NCBI RefSeq assembly: GCF_004362215.1
Contig: NZ_SNWR01000002.1
Span: 1,488,001 to 1,552,000 of the forward strand
Reading direction: 5' to 3'
From: Paractinoplanes brasiliensis
Lineage (GTDB): Bacteria; Actinomycetota; Actinomycetes; Mycobacteriales; Micromonosporaceae
Length of the DNA stretch: 64,000 bases
Part shown: positions 41,356 through 50,325 of the stretch, piece by piece
Numbering within the stretch: position 1 is the first letter of the stretch
How the letters are laid out: every line of letters starts with the position of its first letter
The notes under the pieces: model-generated
The model's database searches: none
What the model was told of the DNA's origin: nothing
Seen by the model: only the letters and a program-made list of their open reading frames with translations
Made by a program: the position numbers and the translations under genes

Positions 41356-41627
41356 CGCGGCGATGAACGTACCTTCTGTCGCCGTGACCGCCGATAACGG
41401 CGAACACGAAGAACCCCTTAACTCCCCACAAGTCCGGACATAGCGCGGGCATGGTGGTCGCCGCCGAGCCAGGCCGAGACCCTGTCCCGTACGGGCTCCC
41501 GCAAGCCCCCGCGCCGCAGGCAGGGCCGCTCGCGGCCACCCCCGTGCGGCGTCTCCCGTGGTGATCGAGAACCACGCTCGGTCCGATCGAGGACAGCATC
41601 GACAGCAGTCCGTAAACCGAGAGGCGA

Positions 41628-42107
41628 TCAGAAACAGTTCTCGTCGGGGTCGATCGCGGTCAGCACCCGGCCGCTGATCGCCGCCAGCTGCCTCACCTGG
41701 GCCCGCGTCAAAGGATCAAAGACATACCGCCGTACGGTCTCCACGTGGCCGGGCGCCGCCCGCCGGACCACCTCGAAACCGTCGTCGGTGAGCACCGCCA
41801 GCGTGTAGCGGCCGTCCTCCGGATCGGGCATGCGACGAATCCACCCGCGCTTCTCGAGCCGGCTCAGCACCTGGGACACCCGGGCCAGCGAGCCCTCGGC
41901 CATCTTGGCCAGCAGGCTGATCCGCATCGTGCGGCCTTCCGACTCGCTCAGCCCGGCCAGCACCTGGTATTCGAAGTTGCTCAGCCCGGCGTCGCGCTGC
42001 AGCTGGGCGTCGAGCGCCGGCATCAGCCGCATGATCATCGCGAGTGTGCGCAGCCACGTCCTCTGCTCGTCGTCGTCCAGCCAGCGCGGTTCGTGCGGGG
42101 TGTCCAC
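41628..42107 (-). CDS. MarR family transcriptional regulator
   Basis: A 159-residue winged-helix regulator. The DNA-binding core spans about residues 40-110 (LSNFEYQVLAGLSES, RISLLAKMAEGSLARVSQVLSRLEKRGWIRR, DGRYTLAVLTDDG), the last being the wing. I chose the GTG at 42107 because the upstream part of the frame runs through a palindrome and is not conserved-looking. Divergent from the DoxX gene, which it probably represses, as is common for MarR/DoxX pairs. Confidence 0.87.
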   Translation of the reverse strand: MDTPHEPRWLDDDEQRTWLRTLAMIMRLMPALDAQLQRDAGLSNFEYQVLAGLSESEGRTMRISLLAKMAEGSLARVSQVLSRLEKRGWIRRMPDPEDGRYTLAVLTDDGFEVVRRAAPGHVETVRRYVFDPLTRAQVRQLAAISGRVLTAIDPDENCF

Positions 42108-42131
42108 GCGCCCAGCGTAACCCAGCCTGAT

Positions 42132-42149
42132 CACTTGCATCCTTAAGTG
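42132..42149. promoter_or_regulatory. candidate MarR operator
   Basis: CACTTG-catcct-TAAGTG is an 18-bp imperfect inverted repeat (5 of 6 arm positions pair) in the 96-bp gap between the divergent MarR and DoxX genes. Confidence 0.45.
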
Positions 42150-42203
42150 CCCCGGCGCTACCGTCACTCAACGATTTAAGCGAACTCTTCGATAGGAACC
42201 GAT

Positions 42204-42578
42204 ATGAACGTCGTTCTCTGGATCATCGCAATCCTGCTCGCGGCGGCCTTCCTGGCCGCCGGCCTGATGAAGCTGCTGCAGCCCAGGACCAAGCTGATCT
42301 CGTCCGGGCTGGGCTGGGCCGAGGACTTCGGCGACGGCACGGTCAAGCTGATCGGCGCACTCGAGGTGCTCGCCGCGATCGGCCTGATCCTGCCGGCGGC
42401 GCTCGACATCGCGCCGATCCTCGTGCCGCTGGCCGCCACCGGCCTGGTGATCATCATGGCGGGCGCGATCGTGGTGCACGGCCGCCGCAAGGAGAACCAG
42501 ATGATCATCGCGAACGTCGTCCTGCTGATCCTCGCGGCCGTCGTCGCGTGGGGCCGTTTCGGGCCCTACTCGTTCTGA
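42204..42578 (+). CDS. DoxX family membrane protein
   Basis: A 124-residue integral membrane protein with four hydrophobic segments (about 3-23, 45-65, 72-92, 100-118). The AAGLMKLLQP motif after the first helix and the short, basic loops fit DoxX-like proteins. These are linked to oxidative or thiol stress and quinone metabolism, but the exact role is unclear. AGGAACCGAT precedes the ATG. Likely regulated by the divergent MarR. Confidence 0.87.
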   Translation: MNVVLWIIAILLAAAFLAAGLMKLLQPRTKLISSGLGWAEDFGDGTVKLIGALEVLAAIGLILPAALDIAPILVPLAATGLVIIMAGAIVVHGRRKENQMIIANVVLLILAAVVAWGRFGPYSF

Positions 42579-42588
42579 GATTTGCAAG

Positions 42589-42617
42589 GGTCCAGGCCGA
42601 AATTTGCGGCCTGGACC
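42589..42617 (+). terminator. 11-bp stem-loop downstream of the DoxX gene
   Basis: GGTCCAGGCCG and its exact complement flank a 7-base loop AAATTTG, ten bases after the DoxX stop. No T-tract. Probable transcription terminator. Confidence 0.65.
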
Positions 42618-42733
42618 GATCTCCGTACATGGATGTAACAAGGACGTAACGGAGGCTTGACCGGGCGCGACCACACCGAGCATGTTTGCGTTCACCGAAG
42701 ACTCGTGGGACCTCTCCGCAAAGGACGAACAGC

Positions 42734-43606
42734 ATGCGAACACGTCCTGCGCCGCCCAGTTCCCGCGGCCGCGACCACCAAGCCCCCGTCATCGGCGTGG
42801 TCGCGCAGAACACCACACTGTACGGACCCGCCAGCATGGTGCAGGCGATCGGCGACGCCAGCCTCGGCGCCGACCTGCCGGTCACGATCGGCCACGTCTC
42901 CGGCGCCGACACGGTGGCCGCGTCCCGCCGCCTCGTACGCCGTCTCACCGGTCAGGGCATCGCCGGCCTCATCGTGATCGCCCCGGTCGACGCGGCCGCC
43001 GAGATGCTCGAGGCGGTGCCCGCGGGCCTGCCGGTGGTGACAGTGGACGGCCCACCCGGCTGCCCGGCCCCCAACGTCTCGGTCGACCAGCACGCCGGCG
43101 GTGTCCTGGCCACGCGTCACCTGCTCGCCAACGGCCACCGTACGGTCTGGCACGTGGCCGGCCCCGAGCAGTGGCACGGCAGCCGCGCCCGTGAGGCCGG
43201 CTGGCGGGCCGCGCTGGACGAGGCCGGGGTGCAGGCTCCTCCGACCGTACGCGCCGACTGGTCGGCCGCGTCGGGCTACCGCTGCGGCAAGCTGCTGGCC
43301 GAGAACCCGGCGTGCACGGCCGTCTTCGCCGCCAACGACGACATCGCGCTCGGCGTCATGCGGGCGATGACCGAACGCGGCCGCCGCATCCCCGACGACG
43401 TGAGCGTGGTCGGCTTCGACGACGTGCCCGAGGCCGGCTACACGTACCCCGGCCTCACCACCGTCCGCCAGGAGTTCGCCGAGGTCGGCCGCGAGGCCTT
43501 GCGCCTGCTCCTCGCCCAGCTCGACTCGGGCCGCCACACCGCCGAGTCCGTACGCCTGGACCCTGTGCTCATGCCCCGCGGAACGGTGACCTCCCGTACG
43601 GCGTGA
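42734..43606 (+). CDS. LacI-type effector-binding protein lacking the DNA-binding head
   Basis: A 290-residue protein that begins directly at the LacI/periplasmic-binding-protein-like core (PVIGVVAQNTTLYGPASMVQAI, VFAANDDIALGVMRAM, DVSVVGFDDVPEAGY). The first 18 residues are Arg/Pro/Ser-rich, and no helix-turn-helix or hinge is found in any frame upstream. The ATG has a good AAAGGAC ribosome-binding site. Otherwise it closely parallels the full-length LacI proteins at 53226 and 57810, including the LYGPxSM segment. It may be a decayed paralogue or a headless subunit that modulates the other regulators. No signal peptide, so it is not a transporter component. Confidence 0.75.
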   Translation: MRTRPAPPSSRGRDHQAPVIGVVAQNTTLYGPASMVQAIGDASLGADLPVTIGHVSGADTVAASRRLVRRLTGQGIAGLIVIAPVDAAAEMLEAVPAGLPVVTVDGPPGCPAPNVSVDQHAGGVLATRHLLANGHRTVWHVAGPEQWHGSRAREAGWRAALDEAGVQAPPTVRADWSAASGYRCGKLLAENPACTAVFAANDDIALGVMRAMTERGRRIPDDVSVVGFDDVPEAGYTYPGLTTVRQEFAEVGREALRLLLAQLDSGRHTAESVRLDPVLMPRGTVTSRTA

Positions 43607-43637
43607 CAAAGCACCGCCGGCCGTTAGAGTGGCGGGC

Positions 43638-44534
43638 ATGGTCGAGCAGTGGTTGCTCGAGGGAGATCCCGCGGTCCGGTGGCGGGTGCTGCGGGATCTG
43701 AGCGGCGCGCCCGACGAGGTCGTTCGTGCGGAACGCGCTCGGGTCGCGACCGACGGGTGGGGCGCGCGTCTGCTCGCCCTGCAGCACGACAACGGCGGGT
43801 GGGGCGAGGGTAATTACTCGCCGAAATGGACGTCGACCACGTACACGCTGTTGCGGTTGATCTGGCTGGGTCTGCTGCCCGGCCATCCGGCGGCTCTGAA
43901 AGCGTGCGAACGGCTCTGGGAATGGCAGTCCCGGTGGCGTGCTCCGGAGACGTGCGTGGTGTCGATTCTCGTTCGCGTCACCAGTGACAGCGGTTATCCG
44001 GCCGGACGGCTCGACGAAATGGTCGCGCATCTGCTCGACCGGCAGCAGGACGACGGCGGGTGGAACTGCAGGAGCAAGACCGGCACCGACGTCCACGGCT
44101 CGTTCCACACCTCGATTCTGGCGCTCGAGGCCCTTTCCGCGTACGCGGCCAGGGGTGGACCGATCGACATGAGCGCGGCCGCGCACAGGGGACGTGACTT
44201 CTTCCTCAACCACCGGCTCTACCAGTCGCATCGCACCGGCGCGGTCGCGATCCCGGCGAGCACGAAGTTTCCCGCGTTCCCCGAATGGCACTTCGACGTC
44301 CTGCGCGGGCTCGAATACTTCCGGGCCGCCGGCGTGAAAGACGACAGGCTCGTGGACGCCGTACGAACAGTCCGGAATCGGCGACGTCCCGACGGCCGTT
44401 GGTCCACCTACTCCCCGTACGCGGGAAAGCAGTTCTTTGCCATTGAGCCGCCGGGCCCGAGCCGGTGGAACACTGCTCGGGCCCTGACGGTGCTGAAGTG
44501 GTGGGACGAAGCCGAAGCCCCGTCTCAGTCGTGA
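43638..44534 (+). CDS. squalene-cyclase/prenyltransferase-like alpha-helical repeat protein
   Basis: A 298-residue protein with repeats like those of squalene cyclases and prenyltransferase beta subunits: LLALQHDNGGWGEG (about 46-59), LLDRQQDDGGWNC (about 133-145), VRNRRRPDGRWSTY (near the C-terminus). These QW-type motifs stabilise an alpha/alpha toroid. The catalytic DxDD of squalene-hopene cyclases is not apparent, and the protein is half their length, so it is probably not a terpene cyclase. The function is unknown. The ATG at 43638 is preferred over an in-frame GTG nine bases upstream. Confidence 0.75.
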   Translation: MVEQWLLEGDPAVRWRVLRDLSGAPDEVVRAERARVATDGWGARLLALQHDNGGWGEGNYSPKWTSTTYTLLRLIWLGLLPGHPAALKACERLWEWQSRWRAPETCVVSILVRVTSDSGYPAGRLDEMVAHLLDRQQDDGGWNCRSKTGTDVHGSFHTSILALEALSAYAARGGPIDMSAAAHRGRDFFLNHRLYQSHRTGAVAIPASTKFPAFPEWHFDVLRGLEYFRAAGVKDDRLVDAVRTVRNRRRPDGRWSTYSPYAGKQFFAIEPPGPSRWNTARALTVLKWWDEAEAPSQS

Positions 44535-44541
44535 AACAGGC

Positions 44542-46017
44542 TCAGAAGCCGCGGGCCAGGCGGTAGTAGGCCTGGTTCCAGCGGACCTCCTTGGCGAACT
44601 CGCGGATCCGGGTGTTGTTGTCGATGACGAGCAGTTCCGTCGACAGCATTTCCGAGAGGTCGGCCAGTTCCTCCGAGCCGACCGCCGACGAGAGCACCGT
44701 GTGGTGGGGGCCGCCGGCGGTCAGCCACGCCTCGGTCGACGTCGAGAAGTCGGGGGCCGGCTTCCAGACCGCGCGCGCGACCGGCAGCTTCGGGAGCGGC
44801 TCCGAAGGCGGCACGACCTCGATCTCGTTGGCGACCAGGCGGAACCGCTCGCCCATGTCGGTCAGGCCCACGACGACCGCCGGGCCGGGGGCGGCGTCGA
44901 ACACCATGCGCACGGGGTCTTCCCGCCCGCCGATGCCGAGGGGGTGGATCTCGAGGCGGGGCGTGCCGGCCGCGATCGACGGGCACACCTCGAGCATGTG
45001 GGCGCCGAGGATGCGCTCGTTGCCGGGGGTGAGGTCGTACGTGTAGTCCTCCATGAACGACGTGCCGCCCGGGGCCATCGACTTGAGCGTGTGCAGCAGC
45101 ACCGACGTCTTCCAGTCGCCCTCGCCGCCGAAGCCGTAGCCGTCGGCCATCAGGCGCTGCACGGCGAGACCGGGCAGTTGCCGCAGCCCGCCGAGGTCCT
45201 CGAAGTTCGTGGTGAACGCCTTGAAGCCGCCCGCCTCGAGGAAACCACGCAGGCCCAGCTCGATCCGGGCCGCGTAGCGCAGCGACTCGTTGCGTTCGCC
45301 CTTGAGCACCGGGTCGATCTCGTACTGGTCCTCGTACTCGCCGATGACCTTGTCGATCTCGGCGTCCAGCACCTGGTCGACCACGGCGACAAGATCATTG
45401 ACCCCGTACGTGTTGACGGAGACCCCGAAACGCAGCTGCGCCTCGACCTTGTCGCCCTCGGTGACGGCCACGTCCCGCATGTTGTCGCCGAACCGGGCCA
45501 GCCGCAGCGAGCGCATCGCCGCGTACCCGCGGGCCGCCCGCACCCACGTGTTGACCCGGGCGGCGACCCGCGGGTCGGAGACGTGCCCGGCCACGGTCTT
45601 GCGGGCCACGCCGAGGCGGGCCTCGATGTAGCCGAACTCGCGGTCGCCGTGGGCGGCCTGGTTCAGGTTCATGAAGTCCATGTCGATCGTCGCCCAGGGC
45701 AGGTCGACGTTGGCCTGGGTGTGCAGGTGCAGCAGCGGGGTACGCAGCGCGTCGAGCCCGCTGATCCACATCTTGGCCGGCGAGAACGTGTGCATCCACG
45801 CGATCACGCCGATCACGTCGGCGCGGGAGTTCGCCTCGTTGACCAGCGAGAGGATCGCCGAGGAGTCCGTGAGCACCGGCTTCCAGACGACCTTGACATC
45901 GAGACCGGCCTGCAACTTGTCCGAGATGTCGCGCGACTGTGAAGCGACCTGATCAAGGGTTTCGGGTCCGTACAGCCCCTGACTGCCGGTCAGGAACCAG
46001 ACCTCGTGCTCGCTCAT
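44542..46017 (-). CDS. araA: L-arabinose isomerase
   Basis: A 491-residue enzyme of about the usual AraA length (around 500). N-terminal VWFLTGSQGLYGPETLDQV is diagnostic. GEGDWKTSVLLHTLKSM and GTSFMEDYTY contain metal-binding glutamates and nearby catalytic residues. It converts L-arabinose to L-ribulose. The ATG overlaps the stop of araD (ATGA). Last gene of the seven-gene arabinose operon starting at 52902. Confidence 0.97.
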   Translation of the reverse strand: MSEHEVWFLTGSQGLYGPETLDQVASQSRDISDKLQAGLDVKVVWKPVLTDSSAILSLVNEANSRADVIGVIAWMHTFSPAKMWISGLDALRTPLLHLHTQANVDLPWATIDMDFMNLNQAAHGDREFGYIEARLGVARKTVAGHVSDPRVAARVNTWVRAARGYAAMRSLRLARFGDNMRDVAVTEGDKVEAQLRFGVSVNTYGVNDLVAVVDQVLDAEIDKVIGEYEDQYEIDPVLKGERNESLRYAARIELGLRGFLEAGGFKAFTTNFEDLGGLRQLPGLAVQRLMADGYGFGGEGDWKTSVLLHTLKSMAPGGTSFMEDYTYDLTPGNERILGAHMLEVCPSIAAGTPRLEIHPLGIGGREDPVRMVFDAAPGPAVVVGLTDMGERFRLVANEIEVVPPSEPLPKLPVARAVWKPAPDFSTSTEAWLTAGGPHHTVLSSAVGSEELADLSEMLSTELLVIDNNTRIREFAKEVRWNQAYYRLARGF

Positions 46018-46685
46018 TGGTGTCCCTCCATCAGGGGTTGGCCGTAGACGTTCTGGTACCGGTCGAACAGCCGGTCCACGGCGGTTGCGGGCAGCCGGTC
46101 GACGGGACCGAGCTGTCGGGCCAGGTGCAGGGTGCGCGCGACGTCCTCGCACATGACCGCGGCCTTCACGGCGGCCTTCGCCGTCGGGCCGATCGTGAAG
46201 GGGCCGTGCTGACGCATCAGCACAGCCGGCGAACGGGAGCCGCGCAGCGTCTCGACGATGCCCCGGCCGATGTCGTCCGAGCCGATCAGCGCGAACGGCC
46301 CGACCGGGATGTCACCGCCGAACTCGTCGGCCATGGCGGTGATCGAGCACGGGATCGGCTCACCCCGGGCAGCCCACGCCGTCGCGTACGGGCTGTGGGT
46401 GTGCACCACCCCGTTGACCTCGGGCATGTGCCGATACACGTACGCGTGCGAAGCGGTGTCGCTGGACGGGCTGTGCTCGCCCTCGACCAGGTTGCCGTCG
46501 AGGTCGCAGACCACCATCGACTTCGGCGTCAGCGAGTCGTACTCGACCCCCGACGGCTTGATGACCAAAAGGTCCTCTCCCGGTACGCGGGCCGACACGT
46601 TCCCGGCCGTCCAGGTGACCAGCCCCCACCGGGTCAGGTGCCGGTGCAGGTCGCACACCTCGGCGCGGATGTCCTCGATCGTCAT
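46014..46685 (-). CDS. araD: L-ribulose-5-phosphate 4-epimerase
   Basis: A 223-residue class II aldolase/adducin-fold zinc enzyme. Motifs: GNVSAR (about 28-33), IKPSGV (about 42-47), HTHSPYATAWA with two zinc histidines (about 95-105), and RQHGPF with the third. It converts L-ribulose 5-phosphate to D-xylulose 5-phosphate. It overlaps both neighbours by four bases. A far longer open frame upstream is a shadow of araB. Confidence 0.95.
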   Translation of the reverse strand: MTIEDIRAEVCDLHRHLTRWGLVTWTAGNVSARVPGEDLLVIKPSGVEYDSLTPKSMVVCDLDGNLVEGEHSPSSDTASHAYVYRHMPEVNGVVHTHSPYATAWAARGEPIPCSITAMADEFGGDIPVGPFALIGSDDIGRGIVETLRGSRSPAVLMRQHGPFTIGPTAKAAVKAAVMCEDVARTLHLARQLGPVDRLPATAVDRLFDRYQNVYGQPLMEGHQ

Positions 46686-48292
46686 AGTGCCTCGTTCCGG
46701 ATCTTGCGAAGGCGGTGAAGGGTCTCGTTGGGGCCCCGGCCGAAGTAGTCGTGCAGTTCGGAGTACTCGGCGTAGAGCTGGTCGTAGACGTCGGCGTCGG
46801 CCGCGCGGGGCTGGTAGACGTCGCGTTCGACCTTGCCCATCGCCTCGGCCGCGGCCGCCACGTCGGGGTACGCCCCGGCCGCCACCGCCGCGTGGATCGC
46901 CGAGCCCAACGCCGGCGCCTGCTCCGAGGAGGCCACGCTGAACGGCCGGCGCAGCACGTCGGCGTAGATCTGCATGACCAGCGGGTTGCGCTTGAGCCCA
47001 CCGGCCGCGACGAGTTCGGTGACCGGAACACCGGCCGCCTCGAACGTCTCGACGATCTTCCGGGTCCCGTACGCGGTGGCCTCGATCAGGGCCTTGTAGA
47101 TCTCGAACGGCCGGGTGGCCAGGGTCAGTCCCGCGATCACGCCGGAGAGGTGATGGTCGACCAGCACCGACCGGTTGCCGCTCTGCCAGTCCAGAGCGAC
47201 CAGCCCGTGCCCGCCGGTCGGCTGCTCGGCGGCCTGCCGGGACAGCTCGTCGTGTCCCTGCCCGAGGCTGTCGACGTACCACCCGAAGATGTCGCCGACC
47301 CCGCTCTGCCCGGCCTCGTAGCCGTAGAGCCCGGCCAGGATGCCGCCGTCGACGACGCCGCAGATGCCGGGGACGGCCTTCAGCTCCTCGGCGTTCATCA
47401 CGTGACAGGTGGACGTTCCCATCACCAGCAGCATCTGGCCGGGCCCGACGGCGCGCGCGGCCGGCGAGGTCACGTGCGCGTCCACGTTGCCGATCGCGAC
47501 CGCGATGCCCTCGGGCAGCCCGGTCCACGCGGCGGCCTGCGCGGTCAGCCCGCCGGCCCGCTCGCCCAGCGCCGAGATCGGGTGGGCCAGCCGGGTGTCG
47601 GCGAAGTCGGCGAACTCCGGGTTGAGCTCGGCCAGGTAGTCCTTGCTCGGGTACTGCCCGTCCTGGTGGATGCCCTTGTACCCGGCCGTGCAGGCGTTGC
47701 GGGTCTCGCGGCCGCACAGCTGCCAGATGATCCAGTCGGCGGCCTCGATCCAGCGCTCGGTCCGCGCGTAGACCTCCGGGTCCTCCTCGAGCAACTGCAG
47801 CGCCTTGGCGAACTGCCACTCCGAGGAGATCTTGCCGCCGTACCGGTCGATCCACGGCTCGCCGCGGCGATGGGCCAGCTCGTTGATCCGGTCCGCCTGC
47901 GGTTGCGCCGCATGGTGTTTCCAGAGCTTCACGTACGCGTGCGGACGGCCGCTGAACTCGTCGAGCCGGCACAGCGGGGTGCCGTCGGTGAGGGCCGGCA
48001 GCACGGTGCACGCCGTGAAGTCGGTCGCGATGCCGATGACCTCCGACGGGTCGACGCCGGCCGCCGCGACCGCCTCGGGCACCGCCGTACGCAGCACGTC
48101 GAGGTAGTCCTCGGGGTCCTGCAGCGCCCAGTCGGGTTTGAGCGGCTGCCCGGTGGCCGGCAGCGTGCGCTCGATGACGCCGTGCCGGTACTCGTGCACC
48201 GCTGTGCCGACCTCGGCGCCGTCGGAGACCCGGACGACCACGGCGCGGCCGGAGAGGGTGCCGTAGTCGACCCCGATCGCGTACTGGGGCAT
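46682..48292 (-). CDS. araB: ribulokinase
   Basis: A 536-residue FGGY-family kinase. The N-terminal IGVDYGTLSGRAVVV is the ribulokinase phosphate-loop signature; TDFTACTVLP and the C-terminal VAAGGLKRNPLVMQIYADVL (FGGY signature 2) follow. It phosphorylates L-ribulose at O5. The start abuts the permease stop with no gap, and the end overlaps araD by four bases. Confidence 0.96.
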   Translation of the reverse strand: MPQYAIGVDYGTLSGRAVVVRVSDGAEVGTAVHEYRHGVIERTLPATGQPLKPDWALQDPEDYLDVLRTAVPEAVAAAGVDPSEVIGIATDFTACTVLPALTDGTPLCRLDEFSGRPHAYVKLWKHHAAQPQADRINELAHRRGEPWIDRYGGKISSEWQFAKALQLLEEDPEVYARTERWIEAADWIIWQLCGRETRNACTAGYKGIHQDGQYPSKDYLAELNPEFADFADTRLAHPISALGERAGGLTAQAAAWTGLPEGIAVAIGNVDAHVTSPAARAVGPGQMLLVMGTSTCHVMNAEELKAVPGICGVVDGGILAGLYGYEAGQSGVGDIFGWYVDSLGQGHDELSRQAAEQPTGGHGLVALDWQSGNRSVLVDHHLSGVIAGLTLATRPFEIYKALIEATAYGTRKIVETFEAAGVPVTELVAAGGLKRNPLVMQIYADVLRRPFSVASSEQAPALGSAIHAAVAAGAYPDVAAAAEAMGKVERDVYQPRAADADVYDQLYAEYSELHDYFGRGPNETLHRLRKIRNEAL

Positions 48293-49312
48293 CTATTTGG
48301 CCTTTCTCGTGACGAGGCGCTGCAGGACGATGAAGGCGAAGAGCAGGATGCCGACCACGATCCGGGTCCACCACGAGTTCAGGTCCCCCTGGAACGTGAT
48401 GATCGTCTGGATGAGGCCGAGCACCAGCACGCCGAGCACCGTGCCCAGCACGTATCCGGAGCCGCCGGTCAGCAGCACGCCGCCGATGACCACCGCGGCG
48501 ATCGCGTCGAGCTCGAGTCCCTGCCCGTGCAGGCTGTAGCCGGACGACGTGTAGAAGCTGTAGAGCACGCCGCCGAGCGAGGCGCAGAAGCCGCTGAAGG
48601 TGTAGACGGCGATCCGCGTACGGCCGACGGGAAGCCCCATCAGCAGGGCGGAGTCGGCGTTGCCACCCACCGCGTAGATGTTGCGCCCGAACCTGGTCCA
48701 GGCCAGCACGATCGCCGCGATCACGACGACGACCACGGCGATCACCACGTTGAGCGAGATGAAGACGCCGTCGTCGAACCGGAAGCGCTTCTGGGCCATC
48801 TGGGTCCAGAACTCGTTCGTGATCGGGATCGAGTTACGGTTGATCAGCAGGGACAGGCCGCGGGCCAGGAACATCCCGGCCAGCGTGGCGATGAACGGCT
48901 CCACCTTGAAGAAGTGGATGACGCAGCCCATGCCGAGGCCCATCACCGTGCCGATGAGCAGCGCCAGCGGCAGCACGACTCCCGCCGGCCAACCGGCCTC
49001 GAGGAGCGTGGCGGCGACCGTGGTGGTCAGGGCGATCACGGCGCCCACCGACAGGTCGATGCCGCCGGTCAGGATCACGTACGTCATGCCGACCGCGACG
49101 ACCAGCAGGAACGCGTTGTCGACGAAGACGTTCAGGATCACCTGGGTGTCGCTGAAGCCGTCGTAGTTGTAGACGCCGACCGAGTACATGACGACCAGCA
49201 GGGCCAGGGTGGCCAGCACCGGGATGTGCCGGGCGTTGGGCCGGTACGTCCGCCGGGTCCCGAAGATCGGCCGGTTGCGCTGCGGCGCCGGCGGGGTGGT
49301 CACGTCGATCAT
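48293..49312 (-). CDS. sugar ABC transporter permease (YjfF/RbsC type)
   Basis: A 339-residue permease of the ribose/arabinose/galactofuranose type with about ten membrane segments. TYVILTGGIDLSVGAVIAL is the family signature, and GGNADSALLMGLPVGRTRI the cytoplasmic coupling region. It starts at ATG 49312, overlapping the preceding permease stop. Directly followed by araB, which ties transport to arabinose catabolism. Confidence 0.92.
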   Translation of the reverse strand: MIDVTTPPAPQRNRPIFGTRRTYRPNARHIPVLATLALLVVMYSVGVYNYDGFSDTQVILNVFVDNAFLLVVAVGMTYVILTGGIDLSVGAVIALTTTVAATLLEAGWPAGVVLPLALLIGTVMGLGMGCVIHFFKVEPFIATLAGMFLARGLSLLINRNSIPITNEFWTQMAQKRFRFDDGVFISLNVVIAVVVVVIAAIVLAWTRFGRNIYAVGGNADSALLMGLPVGRTRIAVYTFSGFCASLGGVLYSFYTSSGYSLHGQGLELDAIAAVVIGGVLLTGGSGYVLGTVLGVLVLGLIQTIITFQGDLNSWWTRIVVGILLFAFIVLQRLVTRKAK

Positions 49313-50325
49313 GCCGGGACCGTCCTTTTCGCGGAGAACCGACCGAACACCTTGGCACGGAACGTCGCCGACTGGGCCAGGCAGAGGATGATCACGACGA
49401 CCGCCTTGAACAGCAGCGTCGTCTCGACCGGGACGCCGACGCTGACCGCGGTGATGTCGAGCGTGGTGATGATGACCGCGCCGAGCACGCTGCCCGCGAT
49501 CGAGAACCGCCCACCGGTCAGCGCCGTGCCGCCGAGCACCACGGCCAGGATCGCGTTGAGCTCGATCAGGTTGCCGGCCGCGTTGCTGTCCGCGCTGGAC
49601 ACGTCGGAGCTGTAGATCAGCCCGGCCACACCGGCGAACGCGGCGGCGAAGACGTACACCATGATCGTGATGCGCCGCGCCCGGATGCCGGCCAGGCGGC
49701 TCGCCGTGGGGCTGCCACCGACCGACTCCAGGAGCAGGCCCAACGCCGTACGGCGGGTCAGGGCCACGGTCAGCGCCACCGCGGCCGCCGCGATCAGGAA
49801 ACTGACCGGCAACGACAGGAAGTAGCCGGCGCCGATCACGCGGTAGGGCGCCGAGTGCACGTTGAGGATCTGCCCGTCGGTGATCAACTGGGCCACGCCG
49901 CGGCCGGCCACCATGAGGATCAGCGTCGCGATGATCGGCTGGATCCCCAGCACTGCCACCAGGAACCCGTTCCACAGGCCGAAGACCAGGCAGAGCGCGA
50001 TCGCCAGGCCGACCACCAGCAGCACCGGGCCGACGGCGTCGGGGTTGCTCAGGTCGCCGATCAGCAGGCAGGCCAGCGCGCCCGAGATCGCCATCACCGA
50101 GCCCACCGACAGGTCGATTCCGCCGGTCGAGATGACCAGCGTCATGCCGAGCGCCACCAGCACGAGCGGAGCGCTGCGGCGCAAGATGTCGATCAGCGAG
50201 CCGTAGAGGTGCCCGTCCTGCAGCGTGATCGTGAAAAAGTTGTTCGAGAAGATCAGGTTGCTGGCCAGCAGCACCACCAGGACGGCGATGGGCCAGAACA
50301 GCCGGTGTCTGAGCAGGGTCGTCAT
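49309..50325 (-). CDS. sugar ABC transporter permease (YtfT/RbsC type)
   Basis: A 338-residue permease, partner of the preceding entry. ALGMTLVISTGGIDLSVGSVMAISG is the signature, and GGSPTASRLAGIRARRI the coupling helix. The ATG overlaps the ATPase stop (ATGA). Two different permeases with one double-domain ATPase correspond to the YtfQRT-YjfF arrangement. Confidence 0.92.
   Translation of the reverse strand: MTTLLRHRLFWPIAVLVVLLASNLIFSNNFFTITLQDGHLYGSLIDILRRSAPLVLVALGMTLVISTGGIDLSVGSVMAISGALACLLIGDLSNPDAVGPVLLVVGLAIALCLVFGLWNGFLVAVLGIQPIIATLILMVAGRGVAQLITDGQILNVHSAPYRVIGAGYFLSLPVSFLIAAAAVALTVALTRRTALGLLLESVGGSPTASRLAGIRARRITIMVYVFAAAFAGVAGLIYSSDVSSADSNAAGNLIELNAILAVVLGGTALTGGRFSIAGSVLGAVIITTLDITAVSVGVPVETTLLFKAVVVIILCLAQSATFRAKVFGRFSAKRTVPA

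Noticed and set aside
46715..49615. 966-codon open frame on the plus strand
   Set aside because: Antisense shadow of araB and the permease genes; composition is Gly/Arg/Val/Asp-rich without domains.
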